From NCBI RefSeq assembly GCF_001500065.1, contig NZ_LQIN01000003.1:1-64000 (forward strand): a DNA stretch of 64,000 nt. Direction: 5' to 3'. The first letter of the stretch is position 1; the number at the start of each line of letters is the position of its first letter. Below are positions 1 through 10,190 of this stretch, one piece after another. The translations under genes were made by a program, and so were the position numbers. The notes beneath the pieces were generated by a model. That model saw only the letters and a list, made by a program, of their open reading frames with translations. It was not told the origin of the DNA and did not search any database. Origin of the DNA: Mycobacterium sp. IS-3022. Lineage in GTDB: Bacteria > Actinomycetota > Actinomycetes > Mycobacteriales > Mycobacteriaceae.

Positions 1-614
1 GGCAAGGGTGGGATGGGCGGGACCAGCCAGCCGAAGAAGTAGTTGAACTCGTTGATGCCGAGGTTGATCAGAGAGGTCACGGTGACCGAGCCGAGGGTCA
101 ACAAACCGTTGACATAGCTCGCGGGGTTGAGCGGCTCATTGAGAACCGGCCCGACGAGGTCGACCACGAAGCTGTCGGCGACCGGCCGCACCAGGCTGAA
201 GTAGACGATGTCGATCTGATCGCCGATAAGGGAGCCGAACGGGATGAAGCCCAGCACGTAATCGGCGAGTTCGACGCCGTAGTCGATCCACGGCAGAACC
301 GCATTCCAGGCGTTGACGACGGCATTGCCGAGTGAGGTGGCCCCGACGACCGGTTCGGCGGCGGGAGGCAACGGCGCGGCGGCGCGTGCAGGCACGACCA
401 CGCGCTGTAGCCAGTCGCCGAGCAGGTCCGGCAGCTCGGTCATCGCCAACGGCCGCGCCGCGGCAGTCAACCGCATCGGCGGTGTGGCGACGCGTGTCGA
501 CGCCGCCGGTGATGGGGACGATGGTGCCGCAGCCGCCGGAGGTACGACGGTCAACGCCGTCGCCGTCACCGCAGCAACACTCGCGGACAGACACGCTCGA
601 GTCAGAGTCCTCAC
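1..614 (-). CDS. Exported hypothetical protein, C-terminus cut by window edge
   Basis: About 204 codons are visible. The GTG start at 614 follows a GAGGGAG ribosome site. The N-terminus has a short basic segment and a hydrophobic alanine/valine stretch ending in a run of Ala (around residues 8-30), a typical signal peptide. The mature part is rich in Val, Leu, Pro and Asn, with hydrophobic stretches such as DYVLGFIPFGSLIGDQIDIV. This resembles mycobacterial exported proteins related to the tails of PE/PPE proteins, but I recognise no catalytic motif. It is divergent from the fbiC leader. Exported status is fairly sure; function is unknown. The other reading frames here are shadows. Confidence 0.6.
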   Translation of the reverse strand, partial: MRTLTRACLSASVAAVTATALTVVPPAAAAPSSPSPAASTRVATPPMRLTAAARPLAMTELPDLLGDWLQRVVVPARAAAPLPPAAEPVVGATSLGNAVVNAWNAVLPWIDYGVELADYVLGFIPFGSLIGDQIDIVYFSLVRPVADSFVVDLVGPVLNEPLNPASYVNGLLTLGSVTVTSLINLGINEFNYFFGWLVPPIPPL

Positions 615-730
615 GTCAAACCGCTCCCTCACGCTTGCACGACCCCGACTCGGCAACCAACTTACGCCTGCGAAAGTCGGGCGGACAACCCAGCCCGCAC
701 ATGCGAGCACCGACCCGATCGTTCAGGGAC

Positions 731-736
731 TAGGGT
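731..736 (+). promoter_or_regulatory. -10 box TAGGGT of the fbiC leader transcript
   Basis: TAGGGT fits the mycobacterial TANNNT consensus. Seven bases later an ATG (744) opens a short ORF, the spacing expected if transcription starts on the A of the ATG (leaderless mRNA). Inferred from sequence only. Confidence 0.5.
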
Positions 737-743
737 GACCCGT

Positions 744-824
744 ATGTCAGGCGAAGCGGATCCCGGATGTGAGGTGCCAGGGATGATTCGCGTCGACGCC
801 GGGGTTACAGGGGAGTGGCCCTGA
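744..824 (+). CDS. Possible 26-codon leader ORF overlapping fbiC
   Basis: An ATG at 744 opens a 26-codon frame ([13 protein letters not shown]...TGEWP) that stops with TGA at 822-824. The stop lies inside fbiC, whose GTG start is at 815, so the two frames overlap by 10 bases. A -10 box sits 7 bp upstream, suggesting leaderless translation. The peptide has one Cys and ends Trp-Pro before the stop. It could couple or attenuate fbiC translation. No homologue is known to me, and it may simply be untranslated leader. Confidence 0.4.
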   Translation: MSGEADPGCEVPGMIRVDAGVTGEWP

Positions 825-3394
825 ACCCTCAGCGCGGCGCCGATCTGCCCGACCCGGTGATCCCACCGAAGTCCGATCAACCCAGTCCTGCCGCTGTGCG
901 GCGGGTGCTGCGACGCGCCCGCGACGGGGTGGCGCTCAACGTCGACGAAGCGGCGATCGCGATGACCGCGCGCGGCGACGATCTCGCCGACCTGTGCGCC
1001 AGCGCTTCGCGGGTGCGCGACGCGGGTCTGGAGGCCGCAGCGCGGCGCGGACCGACCGGGCGGCTGCCCGTCAGCTACTCGCGCAAGGTGTTCATCCCGG
1101 TCACGCATCTGTGCCGCGACACCTGCCACTACTGCACTTTCGTCACCGTCCCGGGCCGGCTCCGCGCGCAGGGCACGGGCTTGTACATGGAGCCCGACGA
1201 GATTCTCGACGTGGCGCGTCGCGGCGCCGAACTCGGTTGCAAGGAAGCGTTGTTCACCCTCGGCGACCGACCGGAAGCGCGATGGGACGAGGCCCGCCGA
1301 TGGCTCGACGAGCGCGGCTACGACTCGACGCTGGACTACGTGCGCGCGATGGCGATCCGTGTGCTCGAGGAGACCGGCCTGCTGCCGCACCTGAACCCCG
1401 GCGTGATGAGCTGGTCGGAGTTGTCGCGGCTCAAACCGGTCGCGCCGTCGATGGGCATGATGCTCGAGACCACGTCGCGGCGGCTGTTCGAGACGAAGGG
1501 CCTCGCGCATTACGGCAGCCCCGACAAGGACCCCGACGTTCGGTTGCGGACGCTGGCCGACGCGGGCCGCCTGTCGATCCCGTTCACCACCGGCCTGCTG
1601 GTCGGAATCGGCGAGACGCTTCCCGAGCGCGCCGAGACCATCCACGCGATTCGCCGGTCGCACAAGGAGTTCGGGCACGTGCAGGAAGTGATCGTGCAGA
1701 ACTTCCGCGCCAAGGACCACACCGCGATGGCGTCGACGCCCGACGCCGCATTCGAGGACTTCCTGGCGACGGTGGCGGTCACCCGGCTGGTGATGGGGCC
1801 CAAGATGCGCATCCAGGCGCCGCCGAACCTGGTGTCACGCACCGAGTGTCTGGCCCTGATCGGCGCCGGCGTCGACGACTGGGGCGGCGTGTCGCCCTTG
1901 ACTCCCGACCACGTCAACCCGGAGCGGCCGTGGCCGGCGCTGGACGAGCTGGCGACGGTGACCGCCGAGGCGGGATACGACCTGGTGCAGCGGTTGACAG
2001 CGCAACCGCAGTACGTGCAGGCGGGCGCGGCGTGGATCGATCCGCGGGTGCGGGGCCACGTCGACGCGCTGGCCGACCCCGACTCCGGGTTCGCGCTGGA
2101 CGTCAACCCGGTGGGCCGACCGTGGCAGGAGCCCGACGAGGCGTCGGAGTCGTTGGGGCGCACCGATCTTCACTCCGCGATCGATGCGACGGGCCGGCTC
2201 ACCGACACCCGCAGCGACCTCGACAGTGCGTTCGGCGACTGGGAGTCGATCCGCGAGAAGGTTTCCGAGCTGGCCGCACGGGCGCCGGAACGCATCGACA
2301 CCGATGTGCTGGCGGCGCTGCGCTCGGCCGAGCGGGATCCGGCCGGCCTGTCCGACGACGAGTATCTGGCGTTGGCGTGTGCCGACGGACCAGCTCTGGA
2401 AGCCGTTGCCGTGCTGGCGGATTCGCTGCGCCGCGACACCGTCGGTGATGACGTCACGTTCGTCGTCAACCGCAACATCAACTTCACCAACATCTGCTAC
2501 ACGGGTTGCCGGTTCTGCGCGTTCGCGCAACGCAAGGGCGATGCCGACGCCTACTCCCTGTCGGTCGACGAGGTCGCCGACCGCGCCTGGGAAGCGCACG
2601 TCGCAGGCGCGACCGAGGTGTGCATGCAGGGCGGCATCGACCCCGAGCTTCCCGTCACCGGCTACGCCGATCTGGTGCGCGCAGTGAAGAAACGCGTGCC
2701 GTCGATGCACGTGCACGCATTCTCGCCGATGGAGATCGCCAACGGCGTCACCCGCAGCGGGCTGTCGATTCGAGAGTGGCTGATCTCCTTGCGGGAGGCG
2801 GGCTTGGGAAGTATTCCGGGCACCGCCGCCGAGATCCTCGACGACGAGGTGCGGTGGGTGCTGACCAAGGGCAAGTTGCCGACGTCGATGTGGATCGAGG
2901 TCGTGACAACCGCGCACGAGGTCGGGCTGCGCTCCAGTTCGACGATGATGTACGGACACGTCGACCAGCCGCGGCACTGGGTGGGCCACCTCCGCGTGCT
3001 ACGCGAAATTCAGGACCGCACAGGCGGTTTCACCGAATTCGTGCCGTTGCCGTTCGTACACCAGAGCTCGCCGCTGTACCTGGCCGGCGGCGCCAGGCCG
3101 GGACCGTCGCACCGCGACAACCGCGCGGTGCATGCGCTTGCGCGAATCATGTTGCACGGCAGGATCGCCAACATCCAGACCAGCTGGGTCAAGCTCGGCG
3201 TGGAGCGTACGCAGGTGATGCTCAACGGGGGCGCCAACGATCTCGGTGGCACGCTGATGGAGGAGACGATCTCGCGGATGGCCGGCTCGGAGTTCGGCTC
3301 GTACAAGACGGTGGAGGACCTCGTCGCGATCGCCGAAGGCATCGGCCGCCCGGCCCGCCAGCGCTCCACGACGTACGCCCCACTGGCCGCGTAG
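815..3394 (+). CDS. fbiC: FO synthase FbiC (7,8-didemethyl-8-hydroxy-5-deazariboflavin synthase)
   Basis: This bifunctional radical-SAM enzyme makes the F420 chromophore FO from tyrosine and the flavin precursor 5-amino-6-ribitylamino-uracil. The 859 residues match the usual actinobacterial fused form (CofG + CofH). Both radical-SAM CxxxCxxC clusters are visible: CRDTCHYC at residues 100-107 in the CofG half and CYTGCRFC at 561-568 in the CofH half. The GTG start at 815 is preceded by GGGGA only a few bases away, and the leader ORF runs into it, so translation may be coupled. The N-terminus aligns with known mycobacterial FbiC from the [17 protein letters not shown] segment onward. F420 supports nitroimidazole activation and redox homeostasis in mycobacteria. 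Confidence 0.97.
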   Translation: MALNPQRGADLPDPVIPPKSDQPSPAAVRRVLRRARDGVALNVDEAAIAMTARGDDLADLCASASRVRDAGLEAAARRGPTGRLPVSYSRKVFIPVTHLCRDTCHYCTFVTVPGRLRAQGTGLYMEPDEILDVARRGAELGCKEALFTLGDRPEARWDEARRWLDERGYDSTLDYVRAMAIRVLEETGLLPHLNPGVMSWSELSRLKPVAPSMGMMLETTSRRLFETKGLAHYGSPDKDPDVRLRTLADAGRLSIPFTTGLLVGIGETLPERAETIHAIRRSHKEFGHVQEVIVQNFRAKDHTAMASTPDAAFEDFLATVAVTRLVMGPKMRIQAPPNLVSRTECLALIGAGVDDWGGVSPLTPDHVNPERPWPALDELATVTAEAGYDLVQRLTAQPQYVQAGAAWIDPRVRGHVDALADPDSGFALDVNPVGRPWQEPDEASESLGRTDLHSAIDATGRLTDTRSDLDSAFGDWESIREKVSELAARAPERIDTDVLAALRSAERDPAGLSDDEYLALACADGPALEAVAVLADSLRRDTVGDDVTFVVNRNINFTNICYTGCRFCAFAQRKGDADAYSLSVDEVADRAWEAHVAGATEVCMQGGIDPELPVTGYADLVRAVKKRVPSMHVHAFSPMEIANGVTRSGLSIREWLISLREAGLGSIPGTAAEILDDEVRWVLTKGKLPTSMWIEVVTTAHEVGLRSSSTMMYGHVDQPRHWVGHLRVLREIQDRTGGFTEFVPLPFVHQSSPLYLAGGARPGPSHRDNRAVHALARIMLHGRIANIQTSWVKLGVERTQVMLNGGANDLGGTLMEETISRMAGSEFGSYKTVEDLVAIAEGIGRPARQRSTTYAPLAA

Positions 3395-3403
3395 CTACCT
3401 TCA

Positions 3404-3468
3404 GCGCGAGCGACCGCGTTTGTCCCCCGACACGCCGCAATTGGTTTGCACTTCGGGGTCGCTCGCGC
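3404..3468. repeat. Palindromic intergenic element, copy 1
   Basis: Perfect 12-bp arms GCGCGAGCGACC (3404-3415) and GGTCGCTCGCGC (3457-3468) enclose about 41 bp between the convergent ends of fbiC and the DUF1353 gene. The first 19 bases (GCGCGAGCGACCGCGTTTG) recur exactly at 14316-14382 on the other strand. It is likely a bidirectional terminator and may belong to a dispersed palindrome family. Confidence 0.6.
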
Positions 3469-3482
3469 CCGTCGAGTGACCG

Positions 3483-4094
3483 TCAGGTCTTCAACTGCAG
3501 CGGTGGTGGCGTCTCCTCGGGCACCACGAGCGCGATGGCCGACTCGAGCAGCCAGAACACCACGGTCGAAACCAGGGTCGCCGCCGCGGGTACCACGATG
3601 ATCGGCGCGGCGACGAGCAGCACCAGAAGCGTCGCGCCGGGGAGGTCCTTCCACCACCCCGCACCACCTTTGCCCTGCAGGATCGCGGACAGCCGCACCG
3701 TGGCCCAGATGATCCAGCGCCGCAGCAGGCTCACGCCGTCGCGTTGCATCTGCAGGCGGAAGCGGTAGTCGGCGGCGCGGCGATCGCACCCGGTGCGCTC
3801 GGGGAAGCGCCAGAGGTAGTCGTGAAGCACGGCCGCACGCGCATAGCGGCCGGCGCGTGGGACGAACCAGGCGACCACGCCGGGCACCGACACCAGGTCG
3901 GTCGGAAAGTCGGCGTGGACCTCGAATCGCTCATTGGGCCCCTCGAAATGGAGGGGCTGGGTGGTTCGCCACTCATCCCAGGCGCTCTCCTTGAAGAACT
4001 TCTTGGCCGCGCGCACGGCGTCGAGTTCGTCGGCGGTCAGTTGGCGGACATGCAGGACAGCCGTCCTGTCGACGGGAGGTGCGCAGCGTTCCAT
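3483..4094 (-). CDS. DUF1353 family protein with C-terminal membrane segments
   Basis: The 203-residue protein carries the DUF1353 signature in its first half (PTDLVSVP... and ARAAVLHDYLWR, roughly residues 64-100), also found in phage-related proteins. The C-terminal third has a long hydrophobic stretch (about residues 150-190), predicted as one or two membrane helices. I chose ATG 4094 because upstream in-frame codons show low-complexity, non-conserved sequence. No clear ribosome site is present. The role is unknown; the HDYL motif suggests a small metal- or nucleotide-binding fold, which is speculative. Confidence 0.65.
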   Translation of the reverse strand: MERCAPPVDRTAVLHVRQLTADELDAVRAAKKFFKESAWDEWRTTQPLHFEGPNERFEVHADFPTDLVSVPGVVAWFVPRAGRYARAAVLHDYLWRFPERTGCDRRAADYRFRLQMQRDGVSLLRRWIIWATVRLSAILQGKGGAGWWKDLPGATLLVLLVAAPIIVVPAAATLVSTVVFWLLESAIALVVPEETPPPLQLKT

Positions 4095-4177
4095 TACGCA
4101 GGTATAGCAAGGTCGGGGGCGACGAGGGGCCATGCTGAGCAGTCGACCAGCAGATCCTCGCGAATCCGGGGTGTCAG

Positions 4178-4207
4178 TTGGGCAGTTGTATGTGCAACGT
4201 CTAGTAT
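4178..4207 (+). promoter_or_regulatory. Predicted fdxC promoter (TTGGGC / TAGTAT)
   Basis: A -35-like TTGGGC (4178-4183) and a -10 TAGTAT (4202-4207, fits TANNNT) are separated by 18 bp. The predicted start site, around 4213-4215, coincides with the 5' base of the hairpin at 4215-4245. Inferred from sequence only. Confidence 0.45.
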
Positions 4208-4214
4208 CAGTAAC

Positions 4215-4245
4215 CACGCGCAACCCCTAAACCGGGTTGCGCGTG
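4215..4245 (+). repeat. 12-bp stem hairpin in the fdxC 5' region
   Basis: CACGCGCAACCC (4215-4226) and GGGTTGCGCGTG (4234-4245) form a perfect 12-bp stem with a 7-nt loop. It lies between divergent genes, so it is not a terminator for either. If the promoter call is right, the hairpin caps the 5' end of the fdxC mRNA. It could equally be an operator. Confidence 0.6.
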
Positions 4246-4370
4246 AAGTTAGGGCACACTGAGACGACCGTCCAGGTACCGGCGACGGATACTTGCGGCT
4301 GAGCCCAGATGCCCTACCCCGTGCGGCAGCCCACCGGACAGGAGATCGAGGAGACCTTGAGGAGAACACG

Positions 4371-4694
4371 GTGACGTACGTCATTGCCGAACCTTGTGTC
4401 GACGTCAAAGACAAGGCGTGTATCGAGGAATGCCCAGTCGACTGCATCTACGAGGGCGCCCGCATGCTCTACATCCATCCGGACGAATGTGTGGACTGCG
4501 GTGCCTGTGAACCGGTGTGCCCGGTCGAGGCCATCTACTACGAGGACGATGTGCCCGACCAGTGGAGCAGCTACACCCAGATCAACGCCGACTTCTTCGC
4601 CGAGCTCGGCTCGCCCGGCGGCGCGTCCAAGGTGGGGCAGACCGACAACGATCCGGAGGCGGTCAAGAGCCTGCCGCCGCAAGGTGAGGACTGA
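4371..4694 (+). CDS. fdxC: 7Fe-8S ferredoxin FdxC
   Basis: The 107-residue ferredoxin has two clusters of Cys ligands: CVDVKDKACIEECPVDC near the N-terminus and CVDCGACEPVCPVEA at about residues 41-55. This pattern is typical of mycobacterial FdxC holding a [3Fe-4S] and a [4Fe-4S] centre. It acts as a cytoplasmic electron carrier. The GTG start at 4371 has a GAGGAG site 6 bp upstream (4359-4364). The downstream aminotransferase begins at or inside the fdxC stop, so the two form an operon, as in other mycobacteria. Confidence 0.95.
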   Translation: MTYVIAEPCVDVKDKACIEECPVDCIYEGARMLYIHPDECVDCGACEPVCPVEAIYYEDDVPDQWSSYTQINADFFAELGSPGGASKVGQTDNDPEAVKSLPPQGED

Positions 4695-5812
4695 TAACGG
4701 CTCGCGCCGGGCTCCGTAAGCGCGTCTCGGCGGCGCTGCCGGTTTTCCCTTGGGACACGCTGGCCGACGTCACCGCGCTGGCCCGCGCGCACCCCGACGG
4801 CATCGTCGATCTGTCGGTCGGCACGCCGGTGGACGAGGTAGCTCCGGTCGTCCGGCAGGCGCTGGCCGCGGCCGGTTCCTCGCCCGGTTACCCGACCACC
4901 GCCGGCACCCCGGCGTTGCGCGCCGCGGCGGTCAATGCGCTGGCGCGGCGCTACGGCGTCTCGGGGCTGGCTGACGGCGCGGTGCTGCCGGTGATCGGCA
5001 CCAAGGAGCTCATCGCCTGGTTGCCGACGTTGTTGGGCCTCGGTCCCGACGACGCGGTGGTGGCGCCCGAACTCGCTTATCCGACTTACGAAGTCGGCGC
5101 GCGGCTGGCCGGCACGCAGTTCCTGCGCGCCGACTCGCTGACCCAACTCGGCCCGCAGACGCCCGCGCTGGTGTACCTGAACTCGCCGAGCAACCCGACC
5201 GGCAAGGTGCTCGGTGCCGACCACTTGCGCAAGGTCGTCGGCTGGGCGCGCGAACGGGGCGTGCTGATCGCGTCCGACGAGTGCTACCTCGGACTCGGTT
5301 GGGACACCCAACCCTTTTCGGTCCTTCACCCGTCGATCTGCGGCGGCGACCACACCGGGCTGCTGGCCGTTCATTCGTTGTCGAAGACGTCGTCGCTGGC
5401 GGGCTACCGGGCCGGTTTCGTCGCCGGCGACCCGAACGTCGTCGCCGAACTGCTGGCCGTCCGCAAGCATGCGGGAATGATGGTGCCGACGCCGGTACAG
5501 GCCGCCATGGTCGCGGCGCTCGACGACGACGACCACGAGCGCGACCAGCGGGCCCGCTATGCGCGGCGGCGCGACGTCCTGCTACCCGCCCTGCGTTCTG
5601 CCGGGCTGAGCGTCGATGACTCCGAGGCGGGGCTGTATCTGTGGGCGACCCGCGGCGAGCCGTGCCGGGACACCGTCGCCTGGTTGGCGCAGCGCGGAAT
5701 CCTGGTCGCGCCCGGCGAGTTCTACGGCCCCCGCGGCGCCAAGCATGTGAGGGTGGCGCTGACCGCGACCGATGAACGGATTTCGGCAGCGGCGCAACGG
5801 CTTACGAGCTGA
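4691..5812 (+). CDS. dapC: DapC-type aminotransferase (succinyldiaminopimelate transaminase), non-canonical start
   Basis: Fold-type I PLP aminotransferase. The SNPTGK motif, the Lys in SLSKTSSLAGYRAGF and the substrate-binding Arg region near the C-terminus are present. In mycobacteria the gene after fdxC is annotated as a dapC-like succinyldiaminopimelate aminotransferase, although another paralogue exists elsewhere. The conserved N-terminus (LPVFPWDTLADV) is encoded from about 4736, but no ATG, GTG or TTG occurs in frame between the upstream stop (4685-4687) and GTG 4829. Translation must therefore start at CTG 4691, ATA 4694 or ACG 4697, just after the GGTGAGGA site and overlapping the fdxC stop, unless the conserved N-terminus is lost. 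The coordinate given is the CTG option. Confidence 0.8.
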   Translation: MITARAGLRKRVSAALPVFPWDTLADVTALARAHPDGIVDLSVGTPVDEVAPVVRQALAAAGSSPGYPTTAGTPALRAAAVNALARRYGVSGLADGAVLPVIGTKELIAWLPTLLGLGPDDAVVAPELAYPTYEVGARLAGTQFLRADSLTQLGPQTPALVYLNSPSNPTGKVLGADHLRKVVGWARERGVLIASDECYLGLGWDTQPFSVLHPSICGGDHTGLLAVHSLSKTSSLAGYRAGFVAGDPNVVAELLAVRKHAGMMVPTPVQAAMVAALDDDDHERDQRARYARRRDVLLPALRSAGLSVDDSEAGLYLWATRGEPCRDTVAWLAQRGILVAPGEFYGPRGAKHVRVALTATDERISAAAQRLTS

Positions 5813-5885
5813 CCACCTCTCTGCCGAGCAGACGCGAAATGCCCTGAAACCCGCAATATTTTGAGCGGTTTACGTCTTCTCGCGC

Positions 5886-7484
5886 TTAGGGTTCTGTCGC
5901 GCGCAAGCCGAGCGCGAGCACCAGGCGGTCGTCGGGATCTGCCAACGAGGTCGACAACAGCTTCTCGATGCGACGGACGCGGTAGCGCACCGTATTCGGG
6001 TGCACGTGCAACCGTGCCGCGACCGCGGCGATGTCGCCGAACCCGTCGAGATACGCCCCGAGCGTCTCGGCGAGCGTCGGATCCTGCTCGCGCAGTTGGC
6101 GTACCCGCGGGTCCACCAGCCGCGGCTGCGCGGCCACCCGAGACACGATCTCGTCGAGGAGCACGGTGGTGCGCGCGTCGGCGAGCGAGGTGACGCGTCC
6201 GATCGCGGTGGGGTGTCGCGCAGCGCTGTCGAGCACCCGGTCCACCTCGGCGCGGGAGTTCGCGGCGACCGCCAAACCCCCTAGCGGCGCGGCGACGACC
6301 GCCCGCAGCGAGCGCGCGAGTTCGCGGTCCAGGGTCGACACGACACCGCGCGCCCAGGACATCACCGACGACGGCGCGCCGATCTGAGGCAGCAGCACGT
6401 AGACCCGGCCGTTGTCCGACGCGACTTGTGCGTCGGCACGAAAGGCGCTGGCGCTCAGCGCGATGACGTCCGGCGGCGCCGGGTCTCCGGGGTCGGAGAA
6501 GCCGACGAGTGCGGCGCGGCCATCGGCCGCGATGCCCAGTTCCCGGGCGAGCGTGGCGACGTCGACGTCGTCGCCGGAAAGCCCGAGCAGCTCTCGCACC
6601 TGCCGGGTGTGGGTGGACGGAGAGGCCGACAGTCTGGACATGATCCGGGCCGCCAGCACCGCCCCGCCACGCAGCACGTCGTCGACGTCATCGGCCAACG
6701 GTGCCGAACCCTGTTGCAGCCAGATGGTTCCCGCGAACCGCGACCCACGCGGCGCAATTGCGTCGGGCACGTGGACGCCGACCGCCAGCCGCGGTCGCAA
6801 TCCCAATTCCGGTCGCTCGGCGACGCGCACGACGTCGGCGCTCGAACGCAGGGCGTCGAAGATGCCCCACTGCCCGATCCAGGCGAGATGTTCGGGCGGG
6901 CCGGCGCGCCCGAGGATGGTCAACCGGCGCAGCTCGTCGGCCTCGTCGTTGGACGCGGAATAGGCGAGCACATGGGAGTCCTCGTCTTCGATGCTGATCA
7001 TGCCGCGGGTCCGGTCGGCGATGGATTGGGCCAGACCGAACAGGTCGGTACCCGGGTCATGGCGCGGGTCGCCGCGATCGCCGTGGTGGTCGAAGGCGTG
7101 GTTCACCAAGCGGTACAACGACTCCCAGCGAGCCCGCGGTTCGACGGCCACGACCGCGGCGCCCAGCGCGACCGCCCGATCCGCAACGGTGTGAGACGGT
7201 TCCTTGACGAAGATCGCCGCGGGCACCCGGCCGGTGCCGGTGAACTGCCGCTCGAGCCAGCGCACCGCGTCCGCATCGGAGACGCCGAGCAGGAAGAACA
7301 GGTCTGCCGAACCGGGACCGACGGCCAGTCCCAACCGGACGTCGTCGGCGTCGACGAGCGCGACCGACCCGACCGGCATGTCCAGCCCGCGCGGCGCGTC
7401 GATCAGCGTCACCATGGTGCGGTCCAGCGCCAGCAGCAGCTGGCCGAGGCCGAGGCCGGAGGTTCGCGGGTCGATTGGGTCCAC
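5886..7484 (-). CDS. pruC: PucR-family transcriptional regulator of proline catabolism (PruC-like)
   Basis: The 532-residue regulator has a PucR N-terminal region, a GGDEF-like middle and a C-terminal PucR helix-turn-helix (about residues 480-525; VHPNTVRYRVRRIEKLL). It is divergent from pruA-pruB, as the mycobacterial regulator PruC is, and is expected to activate proline use when proline is available. ATG 7484 is followed by a conserved start region (LGQLLLALDRTMVTLID). It is convergent with dapC. Assigned by family and context. Confidence 0.85.
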   Translation of the reverse strand: MDPIDPRTSGLGLGQLLLALDRTMVTLIDAPRGLDMPVGSVALVDADDVRLGLAVGPGSADLFFLLGVSDADAVRWLERQFTGTGRVPAAIFVKEPSHTVADRAVALGAAVVAVEPRARWESLYRLVNHAFDHHGDRGDPRHDPGTDLFGLAQSIADRTRGMISIEDEDSHVLAYSASNDEADELRRLTILGRAGPPEHLAWIGQWGIFDALRSSADVVRVAERPELGLRPRLAVGVHVPDAIAPRGSRFAGTIWLQQGSAPLADDVDDVLRGGAVLAARIMSRLSASPSTHTRQVRELLGLSGDDVDVATLARELGIAADGRAALVGFSDPGDPAPPDVIALSASAFRADAQVASDNGRVYVLLPQIGAPSSVMSWARGVVSTLDRELARSLRAVVAAPLGGLAVAANSRAEVDRVLDSAARHPTAIGRVTSLADARTTVLLDEIVSRVAAQPRLVDPRVRQLREQDPTLAETLGAYLDGFGDIAAVAARLHVHPNTVRYRVRRIEKLLSTSLADPDDRLVLALGLRATEP

Positions 7485-7501
7485 TGCACACCCCTTTGTC
7501 T

Positions 7502-7537
7502 GATCCGACTATAGACCGGCGGCGGTATTGTCGGATC
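7502..7537. promoter_or_regulatory. Divergent pruC/pruA promoters with an 8-bp inverted repeat
   Basis: GATCCGAC (7502-7509) and GTCGGATC (7530-7537) are perfect inverted arms 28 bp apart centre to centre. Each arm touches a -10 box: TATAGT on the minus strand (7508-7513) for pruC and TATTGT on the plus strand (7526-7531) for pruA. This geometry suits a regulator controlling both directions, probably PruC itself (inference). Confidence 0.5.
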
Positions 7538-7577
7538 GACCATCGGCAGGACAGCTGCATCCGAGCATCATTTCGGC

Positions 7578-9212
<1,635 letters not shown>

Positions 9213-10190
9213 ATGCGCGTGTTCGAGCGCGTGGTGCGCCCGGCGATCATGGCCGCCGGCCGACGCGATGGCCTGCGCAGAGCCGCCGAACGGCTGCCCG
9301 TGACACGCGACGTCGTGCACAGGTTCGTTCCGGGTGAAACGGTGCCCGAGGTGCTCGACTCGGTTGCGCGGCTGCGAGATTCGAACCGTCTGGTGTCGAT
9401 CGACCACCTCGGTGAGGACGTCACCGACGTCGACGCGGCGACCGCCAACGTCGACGCGTATCTGAGGCTGCTCGACGGGCTCGCGCGGCGCGGGGAAGCG
9501 CGGGCCGAGGGGCGGGCCGCGGTGCCGCCGCTCGAGGTGTCGGTGAAACTGTCGGCGCTCGGGCAGGCGCTGGCCCGCGACGGCGACAAGATCGCGCTGG
9601 AGAACGCCCATACCATCTGCGAGCGGGCACAACGAGCCGGAATATGGGTGACGGTGGACGCCGAAGACCACACCACCACCGACTCGACACTGTCGATCGT
9701 GCGCGATCTGCGCACCGAGTTCGGTTGGCTGGGAACGGCTCTGCAGGCCTATTTGAAGCGCACCCACGCCGACTGTCAGGAGTTCGCCGCGTGCGGCGCG
9801 CGGATTCGCCTGTGCAAAGGCGCGTACGACGAGCCGGCGTCAGTGGCCTACCGCGACCGCCACGACGTCACCGACTCATACCTGCGCTGCCTGCGGATTC
9901 TGATGGCTGGCGACGGCTACCCGATGGTCGCCTCCCACGATCCCGCCGTCATCGCGGCGGTGCCGGCGCTGGTGCGCGAGAGCAACCGTGGCCGTGAAGA
10001 TTTCGAATATCAGATGCTGTACGGCATTCGCGACGCCGAGCAGCGCAGGCTCGCCGAGGCGGGCGACCATGTGCGGGTGTACGTGCCGTTCGGCACCCAG
10101 TGGTACGGCTACTTCGTGCGCAGGCTCGCCGAACGTCCCGCCAACCTGGCGTTTTTCCTGCGGGCGCTGGCCGAACGCGGCACGAGCTAG
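9213..10190 (+). CDS. pruB: Proline dehydrogenase
   Basis: FAD-dependent, membrane-associated enzyme oxidising L-proline to P5C, handing electrons to the respiratory chain. The 325-residue length fits the small monofunctional ProDH. Family motifs are visible: EVSVKLSALG, TVDAEDHTTTDSTL, QAYLKRT and the FAD/substrate-binding RLCKGAYDEP and VPFGTQWYGYFVRRLAERPAN-type C-terminus. ATG 9213 abuts the pruA stop. Its TAG stop shares CTAG with the convergent neighbour's stop. Confidence 0.95.
   Translation: MRVFERVVRPAIMAAGRRDGLRRAAERLPVTRDVVHRFVPGETVPEVLDSVARLRDSNRLVSIDHLGEDVTDVDAATANVDAYLRLLDGLARRGEARAEGRAAVPPLEVSVKLSALGQALARDGDKIALENAHTICERAQRAGIWVTVDAEDHTTTDSTLSIVRDLRTEFGWLGTALQAYLKRTHADCQEFAACGARIRLCKGAYDEPASVAYRDRHDVTDSYLRCLRILMAGDGYPMVASHDPAVIAAVPALVRESNRGREDFEYQMLYGIRDAEQRRLAEAGDHVRVYVPFGTQWYGYFVRRLAERPANLAFFLRALAERGTS

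Noticed and set aside
136..594. 152-codon minus ORF at the window start
   Set aside because: Out-of-frame with the signal-peptide-bearing frame that starts at GTG 614; translation is Arg-rich low complexity.
994..2448. 484-codon plus-strand ORF inside fbiC
   Set aside because: Arg/Gly/Ala-rich alternate-frame shadow; fbiC frame has both radical-SAM motifs.
4829..5812. GTG 4829 as the dapC start
   Set aside because: Would remove the conserved N-terminal segment beginning LPVFPWDTL that precedes it in the same frame.
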